Source: Anas platyrhynchos (taxonomy: Eukaryota; Chordata; Aves; Anseriformes; Anatidae). Taken from it: a stretch of 64,000 nt of DNA. The position numbers and the translations under genes are program-made. The stretch is from contig NC_092593.1 of the NCBI RefSeq assembly GCF_047663525.1, forward strand, positions 28,918,501-28,982,500. The letters are read 5' to 3'. Shown here in pieces: positions 63,584-64,000 of the stretch. A model generated the notes under the pieces. The model saw nothing but the letters and a program-made list of their open reading frames with translations. It had not been told where the DNA came from and ran no database searches. Numbering within the stretch: position 1 is the first letter of the stretch; each line of letters begins with the position of its first letter.

Positions 63584-64000
63584 CTAGAGGAAAAAGCAAT
63601 GTGTGAGCGACGTGGCCTGCTACACTGAGCCAACACAATGTTTGGTGCCTTACGTGGCAAATGCTGCCTGCTGCACAAGCGTGGAGAGGAAGCAGGGCTG
63701 AGCAGTGGCCCTGGGGAGCTGTCCTTCCAAAGGAGATTGTGGTGCTTCCCATCTTCCCTGACCAATTGACTTCCCTGACCCTGCAGTGCTGGGATGGTGA
63801 GAAAGAGGAATTTTCTCTTCCTACTCACACAACCCCGTGTGAATGCTCAACAAGCAACGAGTCAGTTCCCAGCCTGTCTGCCCTGGAGGAATTACAGCCC
63901 TGTCTGTAGCCTAGCCTCCGTGCACACTCCCAGGAGCCTGCAGTCTCTTGGGCACCAAGAAACTTCATTTTTAGAAGATAAGAAACTCCCCATTCCACTG
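63584..64000 (-). other. AHR2: AHR2 intron reaching the window edge
   Basis: No further exon is visible. The exon with the first part of PAS-A and the bHLH exons must lie beyond 64,000. Confidence 0.7.

Overview
The window reads as nuclear DNA of a bird. Genes are split by many short introns, CR1 LINE fragments with the typical avian 3' ends recur, and the first ~37 kb is very GC-rich, as in avian GC-rich chromosome segments. I cannot name the species. No tRNA, rRNA, CRISPR array or prokaryotic feature was seen.

Layout: (1) ~0.8-3.8 kb, + strand: SLC19A1, the reduced folate carrier, with five coding exons. (2) ~3.6-32.3 kb, - strand: COL18A1, collagen XVIII, tail-to-tail with SLC19A1 as in human. 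I could join 40 shared coding exons with every phase consistent. Two alternative 5' ends splice to the same exon: a short form from a CpG-rich promoter near 32.3 kb (1344 aa) and a long form beginning in one 1240-nt exon that carries a frizzled-type cysteine-rich domain (1730 aa). The gene ends in endostatin with its zinc ligands conserved. (3) ~32.4-37.2 kb: no gene recognised. (4) 37.2-45.5 kb: a complete 14-exon gene of the maestro heat-like repeat (MROH) family on the - strand (633 aa), plus two stray MROH-like pieces, one on the + strand. A retroviral fragment lies antisense in one of its introns. (5) 46-51 kb: a cluster of CR1 LINE pieces in both orientations. (6) 51-58 kb: AT-richer, no gene recognised. 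(7) 58.9-63.6 kb, - strand: the 3' seven exons of an aryl hydrocarbon receptor gene, best read as the AHR2 paralogue. Its bHLH exons lie beyond the right edge.

The genes do not form a pathway: folate uptake, basement-membrane collagen and endostatin, a HEAT-repeat protein of unknown role, and a ligand-activated transcription factor. The most notable points are the residue pair in the AHR2 ligand pocket, the duplicated and inverted MROH exons, the SLC19A1 upstream ORF whose stop touches the next ATG, and the convergent overlapping 3' ends of SLC19A1 and COL18A1. I found no clear evidence of a wholly new biological system; the MROH and retroviral interval is the least explained part.
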